This document shows, in pieces, positions 41,868 through 51,400 of a stretch of 64,000 nucleotides of DNA. Below the pieces are notes generated by a model. The model did not search any database. It saw nothing but the letters and a program-made list of their open reading frames with translations, and was not told where the DNA came from. This DNA is from AC-32 sp963716865. GTDB taxonomy: Bacteria > Actinomycetota > Thermoleophilia > Gaiellales > Gaiellaceae. The stretch is taken from positions 372,001 through 436,000 of the forward strand of contig CAVQUF010000001.1 of assembly GCA_963716865.1 (NCBI GenBank). The letters run 5' to 3'. The translations under genes were made by a program, and so were the position numbers. Position 1 is the stretch's first letter. Every line of letters begins with the position of its first letter.

Positions 41868-42818
41868 CTACCCGTGCCCGGCGCCCTCGAGACCGAAGAT
41901 CTCGGCGATCTGGGCGAGCAGCTCCGGCGCGGGCGGCAGATCGTCCGGCGAGGCGGCCGTGCGGGCTACCGCGCGGACGCTTGCGGGCTCGGCCCCGGTC
42001 AGCCGCGCGACGACGGTCGGGTTCGAGCCGAGGGCCACGGCGTCGCCGGGCACGACCGGGCCGTAGTACTCCGGCACCGACTGGTACTCGTCGACCACGC
42101 TGCCACGCTCGTAGAGCACGTATCGCACGAGGCGCCCGTCCTCGACCGCGAGCGTGCAGACGACTGCCGCGGTCGCGTTCGACAGCTCGGACGAGAGCCG
42201 CTCCCGGACCTTCCGGTCGCGGTCGCAGAGCTCGTCGTACACCGTCACCCAGCCGTTCCGCGGCGGCGACACGGTCGTCCGCGCCGAGTTGCCGAAACGC
42301 GGGAGGTACTTGGCGACCGCCCGCTCGACCTCCTCGGCGTCGTCGGTCTGGACGTGGATCGACGCGTACGACTCCCCGCCCTGCGCGGTGCCGGCGAGCC
42401 GCGACTCGAGCGAGCTGATCGGAGCAGACATCCTCAGCGCCCACTCGGTGAAGCCGAGCCGCTGCCACGCGGTCCGGCCGATCTCGTTCGTGGTGTCGAC
42501 GTCGAGCGTCATGTGCTCGGCCTCGTTGCGAGCGCGCGCCGTGAACTCCGCCAGCAGCAGCTTCGCGATCCCCTCGCGCCTCCGCTCCGGGACCACGTAG
42601 ACGAGGTTCAGGTGCGCGACGCCGTTGTCCTCGAACTCGCCGTACGCGCAGCCGATCGGCTCGCCCTCGTCCTCGGCCACGAGCGCGATCTTGCCCTCCA
42701 GCTCCTCGGCGCCGAGCTCGGGCCGCGGGAACGGGCGCTTCCAGAGCTCGTCGAAGCTGGCCTCGACGAACCCGAGCATCGCCTGCGCGTCGGCGGGGGT
42801 GGCGTCCCGGACGTTCAC
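41868..42818 (-). CDS. GNAT acetyltransferase with extra C-terminal domain
   Basis: A 316-residue protein. Residues 1-135 form one GNAT domain with the acetyl-CoA signature VVPERRREGIAKLLL (about residues 73-87). The remaining half, with WVTVYDELCDRDRKVRERLS, is not recognisable and may be a degenerate GNAT domain or a partner-binding domain. TAAAGT lies 6 bases before the GTG start, so a leaderless mRNA is likely. Confidence 0.75.
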   Translation of the reverse strand: MNVRDATPADAQAMLGFVEASFDELWKRPFPRPELGAEELEGKIALVAEDEGEPIGCAYGEFEDNGVAHLNLVYVVPERRREGIAKLLLAEFTARARNEAEHMTLDVDTTNEIGRTAWQRLGFTEWALRMSAPISSLESRLAGTAQGGESYASIHVQTDDAEEVERAVAKYLPRFGNSARTTVSPPRNGWVTVYDELCDRDRKVRERLSSELSNATAAVVCTLAVEDGRLVRYVLYERGSVVDEYQSVPEYYGPVVPGDAVALGSNPTVVARLTGAEPASVRAVARTAASPDDLPPAPELLAQIAEIFGLEGAGHG

Positions 42819-42824
42819 GCACTC

Positions 42825-42830
42825 ACTTTA
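42825..42830 (-). promoter_or_regulatory. -10-like hexamer of the GNAT gene
   Basis: TAAAGT on the minus strand, 6 bases before the GTG at 42818. The divergent hexamer at 42845 is 14 bases away. Confidence 0.5.
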
Positions 42831-42844
42831 CGGGTCGCGGGGGG

Positions 42845-42850
42845 TACCGT
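42845..42850 (+). promoter_or_regulatory. -10-like hexamer of the MBL-fold-like gene
   Basis: TACCGT, 6 bases before the GTG at 42857; the identical hexamer precedes the gene at 59448 with the same spacing. Confidence 0.5.
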
Positions 42851-42856
42851 CCTGGC

Positions 42857-43495
42857 GTGGACCTGCAGCAGATTGCACCTCATCTCTGGTGGTGGACCGC
42901 GTCCCATCCGGACTGGGGCCCGGACGACTTCGTGGACGGGCAGGGCTGGGGGCGTGACGTCTCGTGCTACGCCCTCGTCGAGGACGACTCGCTCGTCCTG
43001 TTCGACCCGCTCGTGCCCGTCGGGGAAGAGGACGCCTTCTGGTCGGCGCTGGACGGTGACGTCGAGCACCACGGGCCACCGGCGATCCTGATCACGGTCT
43101 ACTGGCACGCGCGCAGCTCGGCGGAGATCCTCGACCGCTACGAGGGCGCGACGCTCTGGGCTCACGTGCCTTCGGCCGACGAGGTCGCGAAGCGCGTTCC
43201 GGTGACGAGCACGTTTCGCGGCGGCGACAGCCTGCCCGGCCGGGTCGAGGCAATCGCGCTCCATCACATGGACGAGGCCGCGTTCTGGATTCCGAGCCAC
43301 GAGGCTCTGGTGCTCGGCGACTCCGTTCTCGGCTACAAGGACGGAGTGCGGCACTGCCCGGAGAGCTGGCTAGGCGAGGGCGAGTCCCTGGCAACGTCGC
43401 GAGCGGCCGTCGAGTCCGCGCTGGACGCCAAGCGGCCGCGGTGGCTCCTGCTGACGCACGGCGGTCCGCGCGAGGGCGAGACGCTAGAGCTCTGA
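42857..43495 (+). CDS. Metallo-beta-lactamase-fold-like protein without canonical metal motif
   Basis: A 212-residue protein with the strand order of the MBL fold: RDVSCYALVEDDSLVLFDPLVP, then ILITVYWHARSS, ALVLGDSVLG and LLLTHGGP. The HxHxDH motif that should follow the second strand is reduced to YWHARSS, so at least two zinc ligands are missing. Asp in LGDS and His in THGG remain. It may bind one metal or be a non-catalytic binder. Start is GTG, 6 bases after TACCGT. The end overlaps the convergent HAD gene by 12 bases. Confidence 0.7.
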   Translation: MDLQQIAPHLWWWTASHPDWGPDDFVDGQGWGRDVSCYALVEDDSLVLFDPLVPVGEEDAFWSALDGDVEHHGPPAILITVYWHARSSAEILDRYEGATLWAHVPSADEVAKRVPVTSTFRGGDSLPGRVEAIALHHMDEAAFWIPSHEALVLGDSVLGYKDGVRHCPESWLGEGESLATSRAAVESALDAKRPRWLLLTHGGPREGETLEL

Positions 43496-44101
43496 GGCGA
43501 GCGCGCGGAAGTCGGTGAGCGGTGTGTACGAGGCGCCCTGCTCGTCGAGCCGCCGGGCGAGGTTCCCCGTCGCGAAGACCCGGTCAGCCGCGCTCACGGC
43601 ACAGAAGTCCGAGTAGCCGTCACCCGCATAGACGACCTCGCCGTCGGTCGGCAGGTCGGCCCGTTTGCACGGCTCGCCGCAGTGCGGACAGACGTCGGTC
43701 ACGCGCAGGAGGACGCGCCAGCCGTCGGCGCCCGGGTCGAGTCTGTTCGCGCGCAGTTTTACGTCGCCGAGCACACCCTCCCGCTCTAGCACGGGCTCGA
43801 TCAGCTCGTGGAAGCCCGACGAGACGACGAGCGGCCGGTGCGCCCGCGCGAGCTCGGCGAACCCGGCGCGCACATGCGTGTGCTCGAGCAGCCACGGCAC
43901 GACCTCCTCGAGCGGCGTCGTCACGGTCAGGAACTCGGCCGCGATCACCTCGTTCAGCGTCATCGTCCCCGCGTCGAGCTCGGCCTCGACCCGCTCGTAG
44001 GTCTCCGCGTCGCCGAACTCTGCGAGCACGAGGTCGAGCGTGTCCCGCTCGGTCACGGTCCCGTCCCAGTCGAGGACGAGCCGCTGTTGCGCGGCTGGCA
44101 T
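43484..44101 (-). CDS. HAD-IB phosphatase (MtnX/SerB-like)
   Basis: A 205-residue phosphatase. Motif I is VLDWDGTVTERD (about residues 9-20), motif II is VVSSGFHELI, and motif III/IV is VVYAGDGYSDFCAV. The CPHCGEPCKR segment holds three Cys and could bind a metal, as in MtnX-type 2-hydroxy-3-keto-5-methylthiopentenyl-1-phosphate phosphatases. No other methionine-salvage genes are near, so the substrate is open. Confidence 0.82.
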   Translation of the reverse strand: MPAAQQRLVLDWDGTVTERDTLDLVLAEFGDAETYERVEAELDAGTMTLNEVIAAEFLTVTTPLEEVVPWLLEHTHVRAGFAELARAHRPLVVSSGFHELIEPVLEREGVLGDVKLRANRLDPGADGWRVLLRVTDVCPHCGEPCKRADLPTDGEVVYAGDGYSDFCAVSAADRVFATGNLARRLDEQGASYTPLTDFRALASEL

Positions 44102-44122
44102 CGCGGCAGCTTGCCTGGTCGA

Positions 44123-44476
44123 CTAACGCCTCACAAGCAGCGTCGCGCGCATACCGAGGGCTCGGTGGTTCGCGATCGAGCACCAGAGCCGGTAGTGGCC
44201 CTTGAGAAGCTTCAGCCGGAGGCGGGCGTGCTGGCCCGGCTGCACGGTCGCGATCCGGTACGTCCTCGCGCCGCCCACGCGGCGCAGGCGCAGGTCGTGC
44301 GCGTCCTCGCCGAAGTTCACGAGCTCGACGATCGCCGGGCCCGGCTTCAGCTTCGCGCGCGAGAGCGCGAAGGTGAACTCGCGTGCGACCACCTGCAGCC
44401 GCCCTGGAGGCGGGGCCGCCCCCGCCGGCCCCGCCACGAGCGCAACAACGGCACCGGCGAGCAGGGCGCGCCTCAC
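44123..44476 (-). CDS. Secreted cupredoxin-like protein
   Basis: A 117-residue secreted protein. Signal peptide 1-21. The mature domain has the type 1 copper pattern: His in EDAHDLRLRR, then Cys, His and Met in WCSIANHRALGM (C-x4-H-x4-M), as in plastocyanin/azurin-like domains. It probably carries electrons outside the cell. GTG start overlaps the DUF1501 gene stop (GTGA), so it is the last gene of the DUF1800-DUF1501-cupredoxin operon. Confidence 0.8.
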   Translation of the reverse strand: MRRALLAGAVVALVAGPAGAAPPPGRLQVVAREFTFALSRAKLKPGPAIVELVNFGEDAHDLRLRRVGGARTYRIATVQPGQHARLRLKLLKGHYRLWCSIANHRALGMRATLLVRR

Positions 44477-45849
44477 CGGAGCAACTCCGGACGCGTGAAC
44501 GACGACGCGTTCGGGATCACCGCCGCGGCGTCGATGCCGAGCCACTGCTCGAGCAGCGCGCAGTAGAGCCCGCGGAAGTCCGAGGTCGCCTTCAGGTTGC
44601 CTTCCGTGTCGAGCCCGCTCCCGAGCCCCGGGAACTCGCCGATCATCGTCCCCTTCACGCGAGTGCCGAGCAGGAACCCCGTGCCGGCCGCGCCGTGGTC
44701 GGTCCCGGCCGAGGCGTTCTCGGCGCCGCGCCTTCCGAACTCCGACCAGACGTGGACGAGCACGCGGTCGGCCAGCCCGCGCGCCTCGAGGTCGCGCTGG
44801 AACGCGGCCAGCGTCGAGCCGGTCAGGCGAAGGCCGTTGTCGAGCGTTTCGGGCTGCCCGGCGTGCGTGTCGTACATGCCCGGCGCGCGCACCGTCACGC
44901 AGCGCAGCGGCAGGCCCGCCGCGAGCATCGCCGCCAGCCCGGCCAGGCGGTGCGGGAAGGGATCGCCGGCACCGTCGGGATAAGGAACGGGGCTCGTGAA
45001 CCCCTGGAACGGGGCGAGTTGCTCGTGCAGCCGCGACGACTGCGCTATCGCCGATCCGGCCGCGGCGAGCGCCGGGTCGGCGCCGCGCGGAGCGCCGAGC
45101 GCCTCGAGCGTCTCCAGCATGCGGCTCTCGACCCGGTCGTAGACGTGCGGCGTGTCCAGCGTGTACTCCGTCGGGCCCTCGACCGCGGCCACGGGCACAC
45201 GGCCCGTCGCGAGCGCGGGCTGGAGCAGGCCGTCGAGGGACAGCCCCTGCAGCGGGTTGTCGTCCACGCCGGTCCGGTCGAGGAAGCGGCCGAGCCAGCC
45301 GGTCGTCAGCTGCGCGCTCGTCGCGCCCACCTCCCAGTAGTGGCGCGAGGTGAAGTGCGACTGGTCCACGTGCGTGTACCCGATCGCCGGCAGCGTGCTG
45401 ACCTTGCCCTCGGCGTGAAGCTGGGCGAGCGGCCCGAGCGCCGGGTGCCAGCGCAGCCGGTCGTCCTCGGCAAACGGAACCCCGGTCCCGGCCGGCAGCG
45501 CGAGCGTCGGCCGCAGACGCAGGTAGTCGGCATCCCCGGCCGGGAAGAGCATCGAGAGCGCGTCGGCGCCGCCGTCGAGGAACACGGAGACGAGCACCGG
45601 GCCGGGGGTTGCGGCCGCCGCGCCTGCGATCCCCTCCTCGAATGCCTCGGGCCGAAGCAGGCTCGCCCCGTAGACCGACAGGGCCAGGCCGGCCGAGCGC
45701 AGCAGGAAGCTGCGCCTGCTCAGGCCGCTGCCGGCAGGCGCCGGCATCCCTGGCTCGATCGCGGGGAGGCCATTGCCGGCATGCGCCGCAGCCTCGCGGA
45801 GCAGCCGTCCGCGGGAGTAGTCCTGGCAGTGACGGCAGTCGGAAGGCAT
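44473..45849 (-). CDS. DUF1501 protein with Tat-type signal
   Basis: A 458-residue protein of the DUF1501 family, related to sulfatase/alkaline-phosphatase folds. Around residues 44-60 is a twin-arginine signal (SRRSFLLRSAGLALSV). The core contains LVSVFLDGGADALSM, DQSHFTSRHYWEVG, VHVWSEFGRRGAENASAGTDHG and a closing GIDAAAVIPNAS. DUF1501 and DUF1800 genes are almost always adjacent in bacteria, as here. Their substrate is unknown. The start overlaps the DUF1800 stop (ATGA). Confidence 0.9.
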   Translation of the reverse strand: MPSDCRHCQDYSRGRLLREAAAHAGNGLPAIEPGMPAPAGSGLSRRSFLLRSAGLALSVYGASLLRPEAFEEGIAGAAAATPGPVLVSVFLDGGADALSMLFPAGDADYLRLRPTLALPAGTGVPFAEDDRLRWHPALGPLAQLHAEGKVSTLPAIGYTHVDQSHFTSRHYWEVGATSAQLTTGWLGRFLDRTGVDDNPLQGLSLDGLLQPALATGRVPVAAVEGPTEYTLDTPHVYDRVESRMLETLEALGAPRGADPALAAAGSAIAQSSRLHEQLAPFQGFTSPVPYPDGAGDPFPHRLAGLAAMLAAGLPLRCVTVRAPGMYDTHAGQPETLDNGLRLTGSTLAAFQRDLEARGLADRVLVHVWSEFGRRGAENASAGTDHGAAGTGFLLGTRVKGTMIGEFPGLGSGLDTEGNLKATSDFRGLYCALLEQWLGIDAAAVIPNASSFTRPELLR

Positions 45850-47195
45850 CAGCTCGTCTGCTGCTCCGGGGCGACGGCGAGCAGGATCCTCGCCGCGTTG
45901 ACCGCCATCAACGGGTACGGCCGGTACTCGTCCTGCTGGTCGATGTCGCCCAGCACCGCGTCGAAGAACGCGAGAAGCGCCTTCCGGGTCTCCGGGGCGA
46001 CCGAGGGGCGGCCGTTCTTCCTCAATGCCCAGTCGAGAAGCTTCGCGGCGTCGTGCGGCGGCCTCCACGCCGGCGAGCCCTCGTCGAGAACGGTCCTGTC
46101 GAGCGCGCGCGAGGCGACGTACCAGCGGCCGCGGAACGTCGCGGTGTCGAGCCAGCGGCTCTCGTCCCAGCCCGAGACGTTCGGGGGGTAGAAGAGCTGC
46201 TGCCCGGCGAGCGCGTCGAGCCAGACCCACTCGCTCGTGTCGATCGGCCGGCCGAGCCGGCGCAGCAGGCCCGCCGTGTAGACAACCGGCGGCTTCACCA
46301 TCCGTGGGCCGACGTAGAGCTCGGGGTGCATCAGGATCGACTCGAGCACCGGGCGCACCGCGTAGCCGTGGGATACGTACATGTGCTCGAGCGCGGCCTG
46401 GGTCGCCGCAGGCGGGGGCGTCGGCACGAAGTAGCTCCAGAGCTTGGTCACGAAGAACGACGCGTGGTTGGGGTGCTTCAGGCACAGCCAGCACGAGTCC
46501 CGCCAGTCGAAGTTGCCCTGGTGTCCGAAGATCGACTTGACGCCCTGGTCGTGGCGCCAGACGTCGAAGCGGAAGTTGTAGGGCCCGGTGGAGTCGTAGT
46601 CGTTGGTCCAGCCGGTCAGCGCGCGCGCCTGCTCGCGGACGTCCTCCTCCGTGTAGCCGCCAGGACGGTCGGCGCCCAGGGAGAAGAGCTCCATCAGCTC
46701 GCGCCCGTAGTTCTCGTTGGGGGCGTCCAGTGTGTTCTGGTTCCCGGAGAGCCAGATCAGCATCGCCGGGTCCCTGGTCACGCCCAGCAGCAGCCTCCCG
46801 AACGTCCCGAGCGCGCGGCTCCGGAAGAGCTGGTTCTGCGCGAGCATCAGCCTCTGCGAGCCGACCCCGGCATTCGAGGTCGCGAACCAGTCGTGCCAGA
46901 CGAGCGTCATTCGCTCGACGAGCGGCCGGCTCGTCCGCACCATCCGGTCGAGCCACCAGAGGTGGTCGTGGCCGTAGGCGTCCCTCGGGGCCAGCGGGAG
47001 CCCCTGCTCGTCCCTCGGCGCCCAGCCACGCAGGTGCTCCTTGCCCGGGCGCGTCAGCGAATGGACGGCGCTGCGCAGGCCCTTGCGGGCGAGCTTCTTC
47101 GCCTCACCGGGCCGCGGGCCGAATCCCGCCCGCCACAGGAGACGTTCGGCCTGTGCCGAACCGAACCGGCCGCGGTACACGGGCACCCCGGCCAT
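45849..47195 (-). CDS. DUF1800 protein
   Basis: A 448-residue DUF1800 family protein. The N-terminal AERLLWRAGFGPRPGE, MTLVWHDWFATSN, ALGTFGRLLLGVTRDPAMLIWL and the strongly conserved NENYGRELMELFSLG define the family; FYPPNVSGWDE is in the C-terminal part. The ATG at 47195 lies 7 bases after GATAAT and is preferred over the in-frame ATG at 47204. No signal peptide is visible, so export may be with the Tat-dependent DUF1501 partner. Confidence 0.9.
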   Translation of the reverse strand: MAGVPVYRGRFGSAQAERLLWRAGFGPRPGEAKKLARKGLRSAVHSLTRPGKEHLRGWAPRDEQGLPLAPRDAYGHDHLWWLDRMVRTSRPLVERMTLVWHDWFATSNAGVGSQRLMLAQNQLFRSRALGTFGRLLLGVTRDPAMLIWLSGNQNTLDAPNENYGRELMELFSLGADRPGGYTEEDVREQARALTGWTNDYDSTGPYNFRFDVWRHDQGVKSIFGHQGNFDWRDSCWLCLKHPNHASFFVTKLWSYFVPTPPPAATQAALEHMYVSHGYAVRPVLESILMHPELYVGPRMVKPPVVYTAGLLRRLGRPIDTSEWVWLDALAGQQLFYPPNVSGWDESRWLDTATFRGRWYVASRALDRTVLDEGSPAWRPPHDAAKLLDWALRKNGRPSVAPETRKALLAFFDAVLGDIDQQDEYRPYPLMAVNAARILLAVAPEQQTS

Positions 47196-47202
47196 GCCGG
47201 CC

Positions 47203-47208
47203 ATTATC
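47203..47208 (-). promoter_or_regulatory. -10 hexamer of the DUF1800 operon
   Basis: GATAAT on the minus strand, 7 bases before the ATG at 47195. Confidence 0.5.
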
Positions 47209-47212
47209 CGCG

Positions 47213-47243
47213 CTCCGGCCGGGCCTGAACAGCCCGGCCGGAG
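47213..47243 (-). terminator. Terminator after the endonuclease gene
   Basis: CTCCGGCCGGGC and GCCCGGCCGGAG form a perfect 12-bp stem with a 7-base loop, 9 bases after the endonuclease stop and just ahead of the DUF1800 promoter. Confidence 0.7.
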
Positions 47244-47252
47244 CAACGGTCG

Positions 47253-48326
47253 TTATGGGAGGCGCAGCGTCGCAACGACGCCTGCGTGGTCGGAGGGCCA
47301 GAGACCGGATGCCGTCCGGTCGGCCGGGTCCTCTCCCACCACGTCCGCCGACAGGGTCTTGAACCCGCCCCGGGTCAGCACGAGGTCGATGCGCTTCGTC
47401 AGGGTCGCGTTCGGGTTGTGCAGGTCGGTCGCGTGGCAGCACGTCAGGCCTGGGCCGAGCGCGCCGGGCCACGAGTCCGAGAGACCGCCCGCCAGCAGGA
47501 TCCCGTACGCGGTGGGATCGCCGCCGGGGCCGGAGTTGAAGTCGCCGACTGCGACGACCGGCAGGTTCGTGTCCGCCGGGCCGGCCAACAGCTCGGCGGT
47601 CTGCGGGTTGCGGACGAGCGGCGAAAACGCCTCGAGGTGCGTCGTGATGAACCGGAACTTCTCGCCCCGGGTCTTGACGTCAACCGAGGCCCAGCCGCGC
47701 ATCGCCGTGACCGCGCCTGCGACAGTCGGGATCGTGAGCGTCGTCGGATATGTGCCCGACTGCGCGCTCGACAGCTTCAGGTGGTGCTTCCGCCTGCCCT
47801 TCCGGACGAGCAGCGAGACCCGGTCGGTGAAGCGCACGTCCAGCGTGGGCGGCAGCCCAGCCGGAAGCTCGACGTCGGTGCCGCTGAACGTCGAGACCGG
47901 CTCGTAGGACAGGCCGCGCTCCGCGAGCGCGTTCACGAGGATCCCGATGAAGTCGTAGGCGACGGTCTCCGCCGGCGTGGCCGGACCGTCCGGCGGCACG
48001 TCGGTGCGGTAGAGCGTTGCCTCCTGAAGCCCTACGAGGTCGGGCTTGGCGGCGGCGATCTCGTCGGCGATCGCCTGCGCCCGGGCCGGGAAGTCGTTCG
48101 CCTGCACCTGCGTCCAGCCCGCCCCGACCGCGGCGAACAGAGCCGGCAGGCTCGGCGCGGCGAAGATCGGGTTCAGGTCGGTCCCGAGGTACAGGTTCTG
48201 CGTCATCACGGTGATGCGCTTCCCGTGATGCCCGTGGTGATGGTGATGGCGGCCTCCCGCCTGCGCCGCGGGGACGGCGAGCAACGCCGTCGCGGCAAGC
48301 GCGAGAAGCACCTTCGGACGTGGCAT
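47253..48326 (-). CDS. Secreted endonuclease/exonuclease/phosphatase-family protein with His-rich N-terminus
   Basis: A 357-residue protein. Signal peptide 1-23 (LLALAATALLAVPAAQA), then a cluster of seven His in HHHHHGHHG, a probable metal-binding patch. The EEP fold follows: ITVMTQNLYLGTDLN, DLVGLQEATLY with the metal Glu, FITTHLEAFSP, VVAVGDFNSGP with the catalytic Asp/Asn, and the final PSDHAGVVATL His. It could be an extracellular DNase, phosphatase or sphingomyelinase-like enzyme. AGGAGGT stands 6 bases before the ATG at 48326. Confidence 0.85.
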   Translation of the reverse strand: MPRPKVLLALAATALLAVPAAQAGGRHHHHHGHHGKRITVMTQNLYLGTDLNPIFAAPSLPALFAAVGAGWTQVQANDFPARAQAIADEIAAAKPDLVGLQEATLYRTDVPPDGPATPAETVAYDFIGILVNALAERGLSYEPVSTFSGTDVELPAGLPPTLDVRFTDRVSLLVRKGRRKHHLKLSSAQSGTYPTTLTIPTVAGAVTAMRGWASVDVKTRGEKFRFITTHLEAFSPLVRNPQTAELLAGPADTNLPVVAVGDFNSGPGGDPTAYGILLAGGLSDSWPGALGPGLTCCHATDLHNPNATLTKRIDLVLTRGGFKTLSADVVGEDPADRTASGLWPSDHAGVVATLRLP

Positions 48327-48386
48327 GAGAAACCTCCTGTTCGATCGTGCGAGGGAGCCCATCGACTGCAGGCTGCGGGCCGCGTC

Positions 48387-48402
48387 TAATGCGCCGCTAA
48401 CG
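48387..48402. promoter_or_regulatory. Paired 11-bp phased repeat upstream of the SARP gene
   Basis: TAATG at 48387 and TAACG at 48398 are 11 bases apart; with flanks they form an 18-base word (reverse complement CGCGTTAGCGGCGCATTA) that recurs at 56075-56092. It lies about 60 bases before the 1230-residue regulator. Confidence 0.55.
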
Positions 48403-48460
48403 CGGCGCTCTGAGGCGGGGGCTGTTCGCGGCGCGTGGCAGGTGTTACAACCCGCCTGTC

Positions 48461-51400
48461 ATGGACTTCCGCATCCTCGGGCCGCTCGAGGTCTGGGACC
48501 GTGGACGGCCGATCGAGTTGCGGCGTCGCAAGCCGCGTGCGCTGCTGGCGATCCTCCTGCTGCACGCGGGCGAGCCGGTGTCGAGCGACGCGCTGATCGA
48601 CGCGCTCTGGGGCGAGAGCCCACCCCGGACCGCCCGGGCCGCGCTGCAGAACTACGTCGCGCAGCTCCGCCGCGACCTCGGTCCGGGGCTCGTGGAGTCG
48701 ACCCCGGGCGGATACGTGCTCGAGGCCGGTTCCGAGCAGATCGACCTCGGCCGCTTCGAGCGGCTGACCGCGGAGGGCCGCGAGGCGGACGGCGACGAGC
48801 GGGTCGAGAAGCTGCGCGAGGCGCTCGCGCTCTGGCACGGGCCGCCGCTCGCCGACCTCCTATTCGAGCCGTTCGCCGGGCCGGAGGCCGCCCGCCTCGA
48901 GGAGCTCCGCACGGCCGCGGTCGAGGACCTGATCGACGCCGAGCTCGCCCGCGGCGCCGGGGCCGACCTGGTCGCGGAGCTCGAGGCGCTGATCGCCGAG
49001 CACCCGTTCCGGGAGCGGCTCCGGGGGCAGCTGATGCTCGCCCTCTACCGCAGCGGGCGCCAGGCCGAGGCGCTCGAGGCGTACCAGGAGACGCGGCGCA
49101 CGCTCGTCGACGAGCTCGGGATCGAGCCGGGCGCGGCGATGCGGGAGCTGGAGCAGGCCATCTTGCGCCAGGACCCTTCGCTCGGCGGGCCGGCGCCCGC
49201 CCCGCCCGAGGAGATCAGGCCGCCCGAGGAGCGGCGGAAGACGGTGACGATTCTCTTCGCGGACCTCCTCTTCGGCGAGACGGTCGATCCGGAGCTCGCC
49301 TACGAGGCGAGCGCAGACGCATGGTCGCGGATCCGAGGCGTGCTCGACGACCACGGGGCGACCGTCGAGCAGCGGGCAGGCGACGAGGTGATGGCGGTCT
49401 TCGGCGTCCCCCAACTGCACGAGGACGACGCGCTCCGCGCCGCCCGCTCGGCGCTCGAGCTCCGGTCGGAGATCCACTCGCAGGCCGACGTGCTCGAGCA
49501 CGCGGGTCGTGGAGGGCTCGAGGTGCGCGTGGCGATCGAGACGGGCGAGGTCCTCGCGGGCGCCGACGAGGCCGGCCACGGCTTCGTCGCGGGACCCGCG
49601 ATCACGCTCGCGAAGCGGCTCCTGCAGCGGGCGCAGCCGGGCGAGATCCTGGCGGGACCCGCGACGCAACGGCTGCTCGGCGACGGTCTGGTCTGCGATG
49701 AGGCTTCGCGGATCCTCGAGCTCGCCGAGGCCCGACCGCAGCAGCTCGAGGGCCGGCTCGTCGGGCGCAGCGCCGAGCTCGCCGGGCTGCACGACGCGTT
49801 CGCGCGCGCCGTCGAGGAGCAGAGCTGCCGCCTCTTCCTCGTCCTCGGCGAGGCCGGGATCGGCAAGACCCGACTGGCGAGCGAGCTGACCGCGGAGCTC
49901 GACGGAAACGCCACGGTCCTCGTCGGGCGCTGCGTCTCCTACGGCAAGGGGGCCACGTACCTCCCGCTGGCGGAGATCGTCCGCGAGGCACAGGAACGGC
50001 TCGCGCTCAGCGAGCTGCTCGCCGGCGACGAGCACGCCGAGCTGATCGGGGCCAGGCTGGCCGACCTGACCGGAGAGGCGGATGCCCCCGCCTCCGGCGG
50101 CGAGACGTTCTGGGCCGTTCGCCGCGCGTTCGAGGCCCTCGCCGCGGAGCGGCCGGTCGTCCTCGTCTTCGAGGACCTGCACTGGGCAGAGCCGACGCTC
50201 CTCGACCTGATCGAGTACCTCCAGAGGCAGGCAGCCGAGGCGCCGATCCTCGTGCTCGGCCTCGCGCGGCCGGAGCTGCTCGAGGAGCGCCCGGACTGGA
50301 GCCAGAACGAGGCGGTGAACCTCGTACCCCTCTCGGGGCGGGACGGGCAGGCGCTGATCGAGAACCTCGGCGAGATCCCGGATGAGCTACGCGCGCAGAT
50401 CCTGGGCACGGCCGGGGGCAATCCGCTCTTCATCGAGCAGCTGCTGGCGCACGCGACCGAGGAAGTCGAGCAGGAGACCATGCCTGGGTCGCTCGACGCG
50501 CTGCTCGCGAGCCGGCTCGACCGACTCGCCGCCGGCGAGCTCTCGGTATTGCAGCGGGCCTCGGTAGTGGGCCGCGAGTTCTCTCGCGCGGCCGTCGTCC
50601 ACCTCGTGCGCTTGGAAGAGGCCGCGACCGTGGGCGCTCACCTGCTGGCGCTGACACGAAAGGACCTGATCCGCGAGCTCCGTGTCGGGCCAGCGCGCGA
50701 GGAGGCCTTCCGCTTCCACCACGTGCTGATCCGCGACGCGGCGTACACAAGCCTGCCCAAGGCTCAGCGCACCGAGCTACACGAGCGGGTCGCCCGCCTG
50801 CTCGAGGCGGAGGCCCCGCGCTCCGATGAGCTGATCGGCTTCCACCTGGAGAGGGCCTACGACTACCTCGTGGAGCTCGGGTCGGCTGACGGCCATGCAG
50901 CGCAACTGGCCGCCGATGGCGGCACGCGCCTGTCCGCGGCAGGCCTGCGCGCCGCCAAGACCGGCGACATGCCCGCCGCGAAGAACCTGCTCACACGGGC
51001 AGTGACGCTCATCGAGGCGGCCGAGCGCGGGCACCACGACTTGCTCTCCGAGCTCGGGCTCGTCGTCTGGAGGAGCGGTGAGCTTCCGGATGCCCAACGG
51101 CTCTTCGAGATGGCGATCGCGACGGCCGTCACGGAAGGTGACTGGCGAGCCGAGCTGCGGGCCCGCACCGAACTCGCGAACCTGAGGCTTCGCCGCGCCG
51201 AGGAGGGAGCTCCGGAGGAGTTCCTGTCGCTGGCCTCGGAGGGCATTCCCATCCTCGAGCGTCTCGGCGACGACCGGGCACTCGGGCGGATCTGGTTCGT
51301 TCTGGCCAGCGTCCATGGAGCCCTGAATTGTCAGTACGGGGAATCCGAAGGTGCCGCAGAGCGCGCCCTCGACCACTTTCGGCGATCGAACTGGCCACTC

